This document shows, in pieces, positions 1-10,900 of a stretch of DNA of 38,090 bases. The position numbers and the translations under genes are program-made. Under the pieces are notes generated by a model that had not been told where the DNA came from, ran no database searches, and saw nothing but the letters and a program-made list of their open reading frames with translations. Position 1 is the first letter of the stretch. Each line of letters begins with the position of its first letter. Source of the stretch: a virus; the IMG/VR virus record IMGVR_UViG_3300022200_000142, positions 1 through 38,090 of that record, one strand, 5' to 3'.

Positions 1-1
1 A

Positions 2-2377
2 GATTTAAACCACGATGCTCCTGAATGGGCAACACACTACCATATCCTCAAAACAAATTCTAATGGTATAGAGAGATTTGTGTCTTTTCCTTTATCTAGA
101 GTTATCGGCTTACCTAAACTAAGTAATGGTAACACAAACCCGCTAGATGGTGTTTATTTTTACAGGGGGTTCTTGCGAAATGATTACAGAGCAATAGATT
201 CTGCAATAAGTTTGACAGCCACGTCAATATCTGACATGGAGTTAATCTATATTCCGCTGAACTCATTACAAAATAGTACTGTTGGTTATACAAGTTTTAA
301 CAACACACCATTAGCATACGATTATGTTCCGGGAGATAGGATACGGTTTTGTTATTATTTAACTTCAACAGCTCCCTACGTCCCAACAGTTTCTGGTCAG
401 TATTTTGAAGCCGAGGCTGATGCTGAAATAGTTTTCTATGACTCTGAGATAAACGCAATTGCTATTAGACCTAATGACTTACCAAGCAATCTTGTAGGAG
501 CTAATGGTATTTTTGATAAAACAAACTCCGCTGGTACGGCAGTTTTTGAGGGAGCAACTGCTATTAGAGGCATGTTGTGTGAAATTTACACACCTGAGAA
601 AGAGAAAGCTCCAGAGTTTTATTATGAAATGTACACTGGTACAATTAGCGCAGACACTGCTAACTCAAGGTACTATCACGTTGGTAATGTTCAAACTCAA
701 AACTCAGCACAAAGTGCGATTATAGAACTGACAAATGGGGACTGTTTCTTGAAGCCTAGAACTTATATGTGGAGATCGGTGCTAACAGCACTTTCTGATA
801 CAGCGCAAACACAAGTCTTTAATTACGTTTTAGAAGAAGCAAATTATTTTGACAAAGTTCCATCTAAAACTTGGGGAGCAGGTAGACCAAACAGAAGTAT
901 AAGGTCTACTTCGCAACAAGAGGATATCACAGGGTTTTTAGGAGAGGTTACACGACCTACCACTATAAGGTTTTCAGAACCGTTATTACCAGAACAAGGC
1001 TTTAATGGTTTGGGTACAATATATGATTTAAACTTCAAGGACGCAAATGGTGCACTTAGAGCGATCCAGCACATGCATACTGATGGAAGTAAGACGTTTA
1101 TTTTCCACGAAAACGACACAGGATATGTAGAGAGCGATAGGGCTGTTACTACCACTTTAGATGGTTCAAACATAACTATTGGTGCAAATACTCCAGTTAG
1201 CGATGTGGTATATTATGGTATTGCTGCGGGAATAGGTACACATCCTGAATCTTTTGCTGCTAACAATTATAGAAAATACTTTGTTGATGCAAACAGAGGG
1301 CAGGTTTGTAGAATTTCTCAAGATGGTATAACACCAATCTCTGAGCAGGGAATGAATAAATATTTCAAGAGGGTTTTCCGCGAAATGATAAATTCGCCTG
1401 AAACCTCTAGAGCGTTTGGTGCTTATGACAAGAGAACAGACGAGTACACTATAACACTACAATGGAATACAGAATTAAGTGGTGCAGCATCTACATCTAT
1501 TTCTTATGCTTCTGCTACAAGTAGATTAACATTTACTGTAGCTGATACTTCGTTGTACGACATTTATGTTGGACAGTATATCAAATTAGTAGTGCCAAGA
1601 CAGCAAAACTTTGATGGTTCTGTTCAGTGGGGAGGTATAGATGATTTGTTTGCAATTCAAGCAATCACTTCGACTACGATAACTTTGCAAATACCTCTAA
1701 GACCACAATATGCAAGTATTCGTAATCAGCTTAACATATTCTTTGGAGGAGTAGAAGACCCATCAAAACCAGTAGACGCTGTGGCTTCTATATTCCCACC
1801 AACAGCACAAACTATAACTTATAATGAAAGATTGAAGGCGTGGACATCTTTCCATAGTTTCAAGGCTGAGTTTTTATGTAGTGCGGGAATGGAGTTTGTT
1901 TCTTTCCGTGGTGGTAACTTATATATGCATGATGATTACAATAATCCTCACAGTTATTATGGGGTTGATTATCCTGCGTACATTGATATTATTTCAAACA
2001 TGGGAGGCGATCAAGTAAAGATTTGGAAAACAGCAGCTTTAAAAGTTACAACAGATGACGACATAGTGAATGAAGCAGATTTTGTTGTTGCTATTGATGC
2101 TGTAGACACCACTGGTGCTCCAGAACCAATATCGGGAGGGGTTGAAGATAGTCGTGGTAAAATATCCACCGGTAAAAACTTTGTGTACAAAGAGGGACAA
2201 TTATACACTGCTTATATGAGAACTGGAACCGGTACATCTTATGCAAACTTCATCGAAGGAGATAAGCTGAGAGGGTATTGGTTGTACACAAGGTTTAAGA
2301 TAAAGAGTGGAACAAATAAGATTTATAAAATTATTTCTGCAACATTTGACTTTTTAATGTCAAACTATACAAGGTAA
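2..2377 (+). CDS. Tail nozzle / tail stabilisation protein, 5' end outside window
   Basis: A long structural protein of at least 791 residues. The frame is open to the window edge (readable from base 2, beginning D-L-N-H-D-A-P-E-W-A), so the GTG at 80 is not a real start and the N-terminus is missing. The opening 'APEWATHYHI' followed by a beta-rich body with no signal peptide or membrane segment resembles the stabilisation/tail tube B (nozzle) proteins of podoviruses and crAss-like phages. These form the distal tail tube that seals the portal and contacts the host surface. Three ejection-protein-like genes follow, as gp12 precedes gp14-16 in T7. The function is inferred from this resemblance and gene order; other beta-rich tail proteins are possible. 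Confidence 0.65.
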   Translation, partial: DLNHDAPEWATHYHILKTNSNGIERFVSFPLSRVIGLPKLSNGNTNPLDGVYFYRGFLRNDYRAIDSAISLTATSISDMELIYIPLNSLQNSTVGYTSFNNTPLAYDYVPGDRIRFCYYLTSTAPYVPTVSGQYFEAEADAEIVFYDSEINAIAIRPNDLPSNLVGANGIFDKTNSAGTAVFEGATAIRGMLCEIYTPEKEKAPEFYYEMYTGTISADTANSRYYHVGNVQTQNSAQSAIIELTNGDCFLKPRTYMWRSVLTALSDTAQTQVFNYVLEEANYFDKVPSKTWGAGRPNRSIRSTSQQEDITGFLGEVTRPTTIRFSEPLLPEQGFNGLGTIYDLNFKDANGALRAIQHMHTDGSKTFIFHENDTGYVESDRAVTTTLDGSNITIGANTPVSDVVYYGIAAGIGTHPESFAANNYRKYFVDANRGQVCRISQDGITPISEQGMNKYFKRVFREMINSPETSRAFGAYDKRTDEYTITLQWNTELSGAASTSISYASATSRLTFTVADTSLYDIYVGQYIKLVVPRQQNFDGSVQWGGIDDLFAIQAITSTTITLQIPLRPQYASIRNQLNIFFGGVEDPSKPVDAVASIFPPTAQTITYNERLKAWTSFHSFKAEFLCSAGMEFVSFRGGNLYMHDDYNNPHSYYGVDYPAYIDIISNMGGDQVKIWKTAALKVTTDDDIVNEADFVVAIDAVDTTGAPEPISGGVEDSRGKISTGKNFVYKEGQLYTAYMRTGTGTSYANFIEGDKLRGYWLYTRFKIKSGTNKIYKIISATFDFLMSNYTR

Positions 2378-2406
2378 AGGGGTATTTAACTATTAAATTT
2401 GCACAC

Positions 2407-3336
2407 ATGGCATTACCACTAGCAGTTCCTTTAGCAGCAGCAGCGATACAAACCGGCATAGGTGTTGGTCAAGCTGTGGGGGGTACAATAAATAAACAAA
2501 AAGCCGAAAGAGAAAGAGAGGCTGCAATATCTGCATTAGAAGGTATTGATTATGCTGATTTTAATCAAGCTTATTACGAGGAGCTTAATAGAAGAGCTTC
2601 TTTAGGTCTTCCAGAAGAGCAGCGAATCTACGCTGAAACCATGGCAGAAAGAGCAGCTGGGGCTGGTTTAGCTGTTGGAGAGGATAGAAGGGCTGGTTTA
2701 GTTGGGATTGGACGATCACAAGCAAGTTTATCAGACGCATACAGCAACATTGCAATGGCAGATATAGCCATGAGAGAACAGAACGCACAAGCAATGTTGG
2801 CTGAAATGAGTAAGAGGGGAGAAGCAACTTATGGTGAAGAAATGCAAATGGGTCAACTTGACTTAGCTTTAGCAGAACAAGCAAGACAAGAAGGGCTTAG
2901 TATGCAACAAGCAGGTATACAAGGAGCAATGACAGGTTTGGGTGTGATTGCTACTATGAAAAGTGGAGGTAGAGGTTTAGAAAACCTTTATGGTGATGTG
3001 ACTACTCCCCCAACAGCTACTCCTCCAACAGCTACTCTCCCAACAGACACTCCTCCAACAGTTTCATTGGGTTACACTCCTCCGCAAAGTCTTTCTCTGT
3101 CACAAAACAACAGTCCTTTTGCTTATGGTTCAGGTTTAACTTATACTCCGGGAATGTCTAATAGAACAAACTTATCACCTGCATTTGGGACATTCACACC
3201 GTCAGTTTCATTGGGTTACACTCCTCCGCAAAGTCTTTCTCTGTCACAAAACAACAGTCCTTTTGCTTATGGTTCAGGTAGAACAAACTTATCACCTGCA
3301 TTTGGGACATTCACACCGTCTGGTATTGGTCAATAA
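2407..3336 (+). CDS. Small internal virion (ejection) protein, T7 gp14-like in character
   Basis: A 309-residue protein. Residues 1-25 are Ala/Gly-rich and hydrophobic with glycine-zipper spacing (VPLAAAAIQTGIGVGQAVGG). A long Ala/Glu/Met-rich helical region follows (about 30-190), then a low-complexity tail of Thr-Pro repeats and a duplicated block. This helical, membrane-seeking composition and the place directly after the nozzle gene match podoviral gp14-type proteins, which leave the capsid first and insert into the outer membrane. The C-terminus carries a recent in-frame tandem duplication. There is no Shine-Dalgarno sequence; ATG 2407 begins the hydrophobic segment. The role is inferred from composition and order. 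Confidence 0.5.
   Translation: MALPLAVPLAAAAIQTGIGVGQAVGGTINKQKAEREREAAISALEGIDYADFNQAYYEELNRRASLGLPEEQRIYAETMAERAAGAGLAVGEDRRAGLVGIGRSQASLSDAYSNIAMADIAMREQNAQAMLAEMSKRGEATYGEEMQMGQLDLALAEQARQEGLSMQQAGIQGAMTGLGVIATMKSGGRGLENLYGDVTTPPTATPPTATLPTDTPPTVSLGYTPPQSLSLSQNNSPFAYGSGLTYTPGMSNRTNLSPAFGTFTPSVSLGYTPPQSLSLSQNNSPFAYGSGRTNLSPAFGTFTPSGIGQ
3059..3320 (+). repeat. In-frame tandem duplication inside the gp14-like gene
   Basis: Bases 3059-3135 recur without change at 3203-3279, and 3162-3203 recur at 3279-3320. The 144-bp unit was therefore duplicated, and the second copy lacks 27 bp (nine codons, LTYTPGMSN). Both changes keep the frame, which argues that the encoded tail is translated and tolerates length change. 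The perfect identity of the copies suggests the event is recent. Confidence 0.9.
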
Positions 3337-3346
3337 ATAAATAAAT

Positions 3347-4924
3347 ATGGCAGACTTATCATCAGAATTGTTAAAAGGTAAAAGCGCAGCGTTTCAGTAC
3401 AAACCTGTTGAAAGTAGAGAGCTTAGTTGGCTTTCTATGACTGAGAATCAGCGTAACTTTCTTGAGTCTGAAGCTAAAAGAAAAGAGCAGCAAGATTTAC
3501 GAGACCAGTTGGTTAAAGTTCAACAGTTAGGTTTGCCCAAAGAAATGCAGGGTTATTTAAACTCAAATGTTCAAAATTTAATTGAACAAGTAAGGAGTGG
3601 TGAGATAGACCCTAACTCTTACGATTTCAGATCAAAGATTGCTATCATATCTGGAGAAGGGGCACAACTATTTGCTATAAACGAGAACTTAAAAACCCTA
3701 TCTACAGAAGATAAAATGGTTATGGGTAGAGACGAGAATGGTGATCCTATAGACTTGTCAAATCAACTAAAAAGAGAATATTTTTCAGGGTTTGATACAG
3801 ACTATCAAGATGGTACAGATGTTTATGGTAAGTATTCCGCAATACAATCTAAACTGAACTCAGCTTTAAAACCTATTACATTTGACGATAAGAGCGTAAG
3901 TGCCCTAACAGATGAGTGGATTAAACGTAACGCTGAAACCAACAAAACGATACAAGGCTTAACACAACAAGGTTATACTGGTTATGATTTGATAACTGAA
4001 CTACAAAAGATAGACCCAAGTTTGATTGAGGATTATAAAAAATCTTTAGATGCAGCTTCTGATGTTTCGTTACAGATGGAGTATGCAAAGGCTAAAGATA
4101 TAGCAAGCAGAACTGGCGCAACTATATCTGACTACAATACTTACAAACAACAGAGGTTATCTCCATACACTCCTCGTCCTGTTAGAGTTACTGATCAGAC
4201 GTTTGATACCACACGTTTCGAACAAGAAGAGGCGACAAAAAGAGCACAAATGCGTCAATCACCAACTCCAACAACTTTTGAATTTGGTGGGGGAGCGTTT
4301 AGTTCAACTTTTGACCCTGCTACAGGCAAGGTTAAACAAGTACAATATTTTGGTCTAGATCCTACAACTTTAACTGATGCTTCTGGAAACAGTGTTACAG
4401 TGTTGGGTATAACAGTTGTAGATGGGAAGCGTGTTGCTGTTACCAGTGAAGGAGTTGTACCAAACAGTAGCGATTTAGCAGAGCAGTACAACAATCGTCA
4501 AAAAGCAAAACTTGGAGACGATGAAAAAATTGCATACGACAAGAAGTTGGAAGAGATGATGTTGGGACAAAATGTTGTCGAAAACGAACCAGACCCAGTC
4601 AAAGTTCAAAGCTTAGACGAATTGATCAAATCTTTTAGCGGAGTAAATGACGATGAAGAAGGATTAATAAAAGAACTAGTTAACATTTACAATTTAGATA
4701 AAGCCAACCCACAAACGCGCACGTTTTTATTCGACTTAACAAAATTTGCAAAAAAGAATGAAAACAATTTTGCTACAGAAAAGGGAAGAAAAGCTATCAT
4801 TAATAAAATTCTAGAGTTTCCGCAAATGACATCTAAGTTTGCACAACCTTTTGATTTTACAAACTCTAGTGAAGAACCGTTTGATGCAGAAAAGTTTTAT
4901 AAAGAACGTAAGGCAAAAAATTAA
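3347..4924 (+). CDS. Putative internal virion protein (gp15-like position), unknown fold
   Basis: A 525-residue soluble, mostly helical and charged protein without signal peptide, membrane segment or catalytic motif that I can recognise. The N-terminal third contains coiled-coil-like stretches (residues about 30-75). The middle (about 300-380) has a beta-rich patch around 'TFEFGGGAFSSTFDPATGKVKQV'-type sequence, and the end is Lys/Glu-rich. It lies 10 bp after the gp14-like gene and 6 bp before the giant gene, in the slot where T7-like phages encode gp15, the periplasmic tunnel component. The ejection role is inferred from position alone. Confidence 0.45.
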   Translation: MADLSSELLKGKSAAFQYKPVESRELSWLSMTENQRNFLESEAKRKEQQDLRDQLVKVQQLGLPKEMQGYLNSNVQNLIEQVRSGEIDPNSYDFRSKIAIISGEGAQLFAINENLKTLSTEDKMVMGRDENGDPIDLSNQLKREYFSGFDTDYQDGTDVYGKYSAIQSKLNSALKPITFDDKSVSALTDEWIKRNAETNKTIQGLTQQGYTGYDLITELQKIDPSLIEDYKKSLDAASDVSLQMEYAKAKDIASRTGATISDYNTYKQQRLSPYTPRPVRVTDQTFDTTRFEQEEATKRAQMRQSPTPTTFEFGGGAFSSTFDPATGKVKQVQYFGLDPTTLTDASGNSVTVLGITVVDGKRVAVTSEGVVPNSSDLAEQYNNRQKAKLGDDEKIAYDKKLEEMMLGQNVVENEPDPVKVQSLDELIKSFSGVNDDEEGLIKELVNIYNLDKANPQTRTFLFDLTKFAKKNENNFATEKGRKAIINKILEFPQMTSKFAQPFDFTNSSEEPFDAEKFYKERKAKN

Positions 4925-4930
4925 TACCAA

Positions 4931-7900
4931 ATGAACGAGGAATTAAAAAGACTGTTAGAAGAAGCCAAAGCTCAAGGTGCGTCAGATGATGATTTGGGAA
5001 AACTTATTGATTTATACGAGGCAGATCAGCAAGCAAGCGATGGAGGGGCTTCTGTGGGTTTTACCGAAGGCTCACAAGAGCCATCACAGCAGCCATCACA
5101 GCCTTCAAAGAAGAGTGGAGATTGGGTAGGTAGTCAAGAAGTTGGATATGAAAATGTAGACCCAAAGCAATTTGAGACTAAATTAAGCGCAGACCAAGAA
5201 GAGGAGTTTCAGAGGTGGTTATCTGAACAAAATAAGCGGGGCAACATTACTGACGGAGACTATAAATTCTACAAAGAAAACGGCTATGGGTATAATTATG
5301 ATTTCAGGGCTGCATACAAACAAGGCTTAGAGTCTTCTATAAATGAAGTAGATAATATGCAACATTGGGGTGATATTGGTAAAAAACCCAACCACCCCAC
5401 TTTTTCTGATGAATCAAAGTACCACAAAACAAGTGGTTATTTGGGTGGTTCTTGGCAAGGAGAGAAGTATACTCCCCCATCACAGCAACCATCACAGCCT
5501 TCAGAAAAGAGTGGAACTAAACCTTCTGTTTTAGTAGAGCAACCAATACCTGTTGGGGTAGCAGCACCACAAGAACCAACTGTAGAACCTATAGATTTAG
5601 CTTCATTCAAATTACCTAATTTATCTACAGAGGATAAAACAGCATCTCAAGTAAGACTTGAGGAAAAACAAAAAAAACTTGAACCTGTTGGTAAGTTTCT
5701 TGCTGAAGAAGAAAAGCTGTTTCCTGAAATCGCTACACGCGTTGTAGATGAAACCAATAGAGAAGAGTATATAAAAGAGGCAACAAGAATTGTTGAATCT
5801 GACAAAGAAAAAATGAAGGATATTGAAGCTCAATTCAAAATCCTTTCGGGAGAAGACATAACAGGCAAGATTGAATTACCAGCAGGTGTTACTCCAGAAC
5901 AATACATAAAAGATTTACAAAATCAATATGTAACTCTCAACAGAAATATACTTGCTACAACTAGTGCGATCTATGATGCTAAGTCAGAAAAAGGAACCGC
6001 ACTAGGTGCATTTAGAAATGCTGCGGTAAATGGATATACAAATGTTTTACAAGGAGATGTAGGGTTTGTTTTTGATGCATTAGCTATGATTGATCCTGCA
6101 ATGGCTGGTGCTGAAACAAGAGAAGAGGCTCTTAAAAATGCTAGAGAAGCTGCAAAAAATCTTGCAGTAAAAGATACTTTAGATTCTCAGTTAAAAGACG
6201 AAGCTACAACAGAGGAATATTTAGAAAAAATTAAAAAAGGAAATATTCTAAACGAAGGTCTTCTTGGTGCAACAGAATCTGTATTTGCTATGGCTACACC
6301 TGCCATGAGTGGGTTTTTCACTATGGCATATAAAGGTGCATTGGATGAGGTTGTAGATAAAGATTTATCAGAAACCGAAAAAAGACAATATGCTACCACA
6401 ATTGGTTTAATGAATCTTGGGTTAGAAAGATTTGGTATTAGTAAGGCTGTTAAGGGTGCGCCGGGAGTAACACAACAGATTGCAAAAGCGTTAGGCAATA
6501 AAGTTATAAAAGAAGCACCAGAGAATGTAACAGAAGAAGTGTTACAGCGTGCTATTGCTGAAGAAGTAAAAACTTTTGGTGATAAATTTAAAAGGGCTGC
6601 TGATCCAATAAAATTTTTAAATGCATTCTTGGCAGAAGCAGAAACAGGTGGTTTACAAACAGCATCTGAAATTGGCATTCAGCAAGCATATAACTGGGCT
6701 AAAGAAGATCAAATATTTGACATACCAGACAATGTTGCTGAAAAAATAATTCGAGGGGCTGCTGCTGAAGGTATTGGAGGTATTGCTTTTCGTGGTATTG
6801 GTGCTACAGTAGAACTTGTAGGTTCAGGTAAAAGAAATGCTATTGCTAATTTATCAACAAAAGAGTTTGATGATTTAGCACAAAAAATTCAAGACCCCAA
6901 AGCATTACAGGCATTAAAGGATAATTTACAAGCACAAGTAAACCTTGACCCAAGCAAAGCACCGTTGGCACAAAAAACACTTTCTGTTGTAGATGAAATA
7001 TCTTCTGCATTTAAAAGTGTTCCCGCAGATACACCAAATAGAAAGAAGGTTGTAGATGTAATGCTAGACAAACAGCGACTAGAAAAAGAAGCTGAAAATG
7101 CTCCAGACAAAACAATCTACGATAAGAGAATCAAAAAACTTAATGATCAAATTGGTGAATTAATAGAAGCTCCAGAGCCTATTGAGGAAGCTGCTGAAGA
7201 AGTTGTTGAACCTACAATCACACAAGATAAGTTTCAAGAGGCATTAGATTTCATCGAACCAATAGCTTCAGAAAGAAGAGAGTTAACTGTAGATGAAATA
7301 GGCAACGTGTATGAAATTCTTGGGGAGAATGCATCAGAGGTTATCGATATAGCACAAAAACCAGACGCTGTAGACTTATATAATTCATTAACAGATAAAA
7401 AGAAAGAGTATGCCATTCAAGAGCAAGCAGCAGGTAAAGTACCTGTACAGCCAGAAGCCAAAGCTAGCGAAAAAGTGGAGGAAGGAGAACCCAAAGCAGA
7501 ACCTGAAATCACTACCGAAGAAGGTAAAGCGACCCAAGAAAAAATAGAATCTGCTGCAAAATTTGGTGGTGTAAAGGCTAAAAACATAAGAGGTTTATAC
7601 GATATAAATCGTAAGATGTGGGGCTTAAGTAGACCTAAAGCATTAGCAGTATCAGTTGTTCAAGACTGGATGATTGGACAGATGGCTAAACGTGAAGGTG
7701 TTTCTAAAGATGAAATGTACTCAAAAATACAGTTTGTAAAGGGGGGTGAAAATTTACCACAGGGAGTTAGGTTTCAAAAAGACGGTTTTTCAATCCCAGA
7801 AAACGCAGGTGAGGGGTTAGATAAAGCAAGTAAAGCTATGTCTGAATTGTTCAATTTTAAACCAACTACAAAAGAAGATGTTTTAAAAGCATGGGAAGAA

Positions 7901-10900
7901 AAAGCTAAAGAAGTAAAAAAACTTTGGGAAAAATTTATGCCTAAAGGGGATATTGAGTTTTTTGAAAGGGCAAAAAGAGATGGTGATTATTATGTAGAAA
8001 TAGATGGTTTAAGTTTCCCTATAAAACACACGACTGCAAAAATATTTGCAAATGAGGCAGGTATGAGAAATGCTGTTTTAGACGCTACGGCTAGATTTGG
8101 ATTGAGAACTTCTCCACTAGAAAGTGCAAGATTTGACAAAGAGATACCATTTACAAGGTGGAGAAATAACTTAATAGAATCATTCGAATCGATACTTAAC
8201 GGACAAAAAGAACTGTTAAGTAGTAGGATAGAAAAGGGTATAGATACTGAACTTATAGCAAGACGAATAACTGAAACGGAGTTAATTATTGATGCTATCA
8301 AAAATAACTATTTTTTACCTAATGAAATAAAAGTAAAAGAAGTTAACACTGGAAAAGAACTTTTACTACAATACAATGTAGAGGGCAAATCAGCTCGTGG
8401 TGCAATGATGATGCAGATGGATGGTCAAGCTATTATATACGTTTTAACCGACCCTAATGTATCTACACCATTACATGAAATGGCTCATGTATTTGAGCAC
8501 TACCTTACTGATGCCGAGCGTAAGCTAGTAACATCTTGGGCAGGTACAAAAGATTGGACAACAGAAACATCAGAAAAGTTTGCAAGGGGGTTTGAAAAAT
8601 ACTTAGCGGAAGGTAAAGCCCCCGACAGTAAACTGCAAAAACTATTTGATAGATTCAAAGAGTGGTTAATTGACATTTATAATGGTATAAAGGGTAGTGA
8701 TATTGATGTAGAGCTTAATGATAAGATGCGAGCTTTATATGACAAAATGTTAAAAGCAGAAGAAGAAGTAAAACTTCCTCCTAAAACAAAAGTGCAAAAA
8801 GCTATAGATAAAACAGTCGAGGGTAAAATATCTCCTGCGAAAAAAGTAACTATAAGTGAAAAAGCTGGGTTAAAAAAGCAAATAAAAGATTTTGCTCGCG
8901 GTATGCGTGAAGCAGCAAAAGATCAAAGGGCTGTTGCAAAGGGTGCTACTGAATTATTAAAAGAGCTGCAAAACAAAGGTCAGATTACGTTGCGTCAAGC
9001 AAAAGCTTTATCAAAAGCAGCAGCAAAATTAAACTTTGGTTCTGCTAAAAGTGTAGAAGAGTTTGCTAAACGTGTGGAAAAAACCATACAAGATGTAAAT
9101 CACAGTACAAAACTTGACGAGGCTGTGTCTTTGCGTAGTAAGATGAAACCTTTAAAAAACAGCTTGGCTTCAGATGTTGCTCGTCTAAAAGAGTTTAAAA
9201 AAATCAACCCTAAGTTGGTAGATGACATTGACGCATATTTAGCAAAAGCTAAAGAGATAAACTCTGCTCTAAGAGCACCAAAACGCACAGCAAAAAAAGT
9301 ATCTCTGCCTACAACCATGAATTATGAAATGGTAGATAAGTATATCAAGGATACTTTAAAGGAGTTGGAAGAAGTTAATAAAGCAATCAGAGAAGAACAG
9401 TACCAGTACTTAGAGGGTATGGATTTGTCTGTTGCTGAGATGGACGAAATTATTTCTCTTTTAGAAGAGGGCAAAGATACCAAGTTATCACCGGAAAGAA
9501 AAAAGGAAATAGACGAGAGGTTAAATTCCTTGTATACTTTTTACAAAGACTTTTTAAGCGAAAAACTTGATGACGAATCTTTGTCTCCGACAGAAAAGAA
9601 GATTGTCAACTATTTAAAAGATGCGACATTGGAGAATTTACCTTTTACAGAGAAAGTAAAAGCTATCAAAGTAGCAGAAAACATTCTCCAAAACAACGAC
9701 TTTTCCGCAGCACAGCAAGTTGTGAACCAAATTGAAGCACAACAAGTAGTAAAAGAGTTTACTAGGGATAAGAAGTTGAGATTAAAAGATGTCTTAGGTG
9801 TTAAAGAGGGATATCTGGAAAATATTGCATCACTAACACAAGCTTTTAAGTATCTGTTAAAAGGAGAGCGTACTGCTGATAAATACGCTGTGAGAACAGG
9901 TATTACAGAGTTTGACATGGGTGTTGTACGAGCCAAAAGAAGAATGAACAAGCTCGTTGAAGACTACAATAAGATGGTATCTAAGATGGTTGGATATGGT
10001 ACAACTGAGAACATTGTTAAAAGAAGAGTCTTTAGTTACATGAGTCGTAACGACGGCACTAACAGCACAGAAATTGCAGAAGAGTTTAAGCGCAGAAAAG
10101 ATATTTTAGAAGAACAACTAAAGTATCTAAAAGCAACAGAAGGCAAATATGCGGAAGAGCTTGAAAAAGCATTGAAGGATATTGGTGTAGCCGAAGCTAC
10201 TGTTCCAAGTGATTTAAAATTAGATCCTCAAAATAAACAGATAGTAGACTTTTTTGTAAACAATTTCGAAGACATCTATGGGGAACACGCTGACGTAGCA
10301 CTTAGTGTTTTCAACAAGGTTTTACCACAAGATGTACAATATCTCCCAGACATTTTTCAAGCTGTAGATCAAACAGGTATTGATTTACAATTAAACGAGT
10401 CTGCTTACTTTGAAGATGCTCTTGATACCAAAGAGAGTTCAATGCTGAAAGATGTAACCAAATCAAAAGGTTTACCAAAAAATAACTCTGGTGAGGTTTC
10501 AAGAATATTAAATCTTGACTTTGACTCCTCTATGTTTAGAAAACTGGAAGATGCTCTGCTTGAGATTGAAACCGCAGCTGCTGTCGACAAGATGAGTCGT
10601 GTGTACAACACAAATAATTTGTCAAAAACTTTTGACGCTCCAGCTACAGCTGTTATGAAATCAAAGGTTTCAAACTATGTAAACAGCGTAAGGGGTCGTG
10701 GAGTCAACGCACAAACATCTAAATTTGAAAAGACGGTAAACAAAACAGTAGATTTTGTATCCAACTTTGTGGCAACAAAACTTTTAGGTAAGTTGACACA
10801 ACCCATTCTACAAACTATACCTGTATATGTCAGGTCGGCTATAAAAATGAACGCTGCTGGTATACGAGCTATGAGCATGGCTTATACCGGAAAAAGTCCT

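Noticed and set aside
2394-2401. TAAATTTG as a plus-strand promoter before the gp14-like gene
   Set aside because: There is no TTTG at -33 and the box lies 5 bases before the start codon, which leaves no room for a leader; probably chance.
6187-10878. Antisense frames of 60-160 codons inside the giant gene
   Set aside because: They mirror the codon bias of the sense gene, lack leaders and have no recognisable domains.
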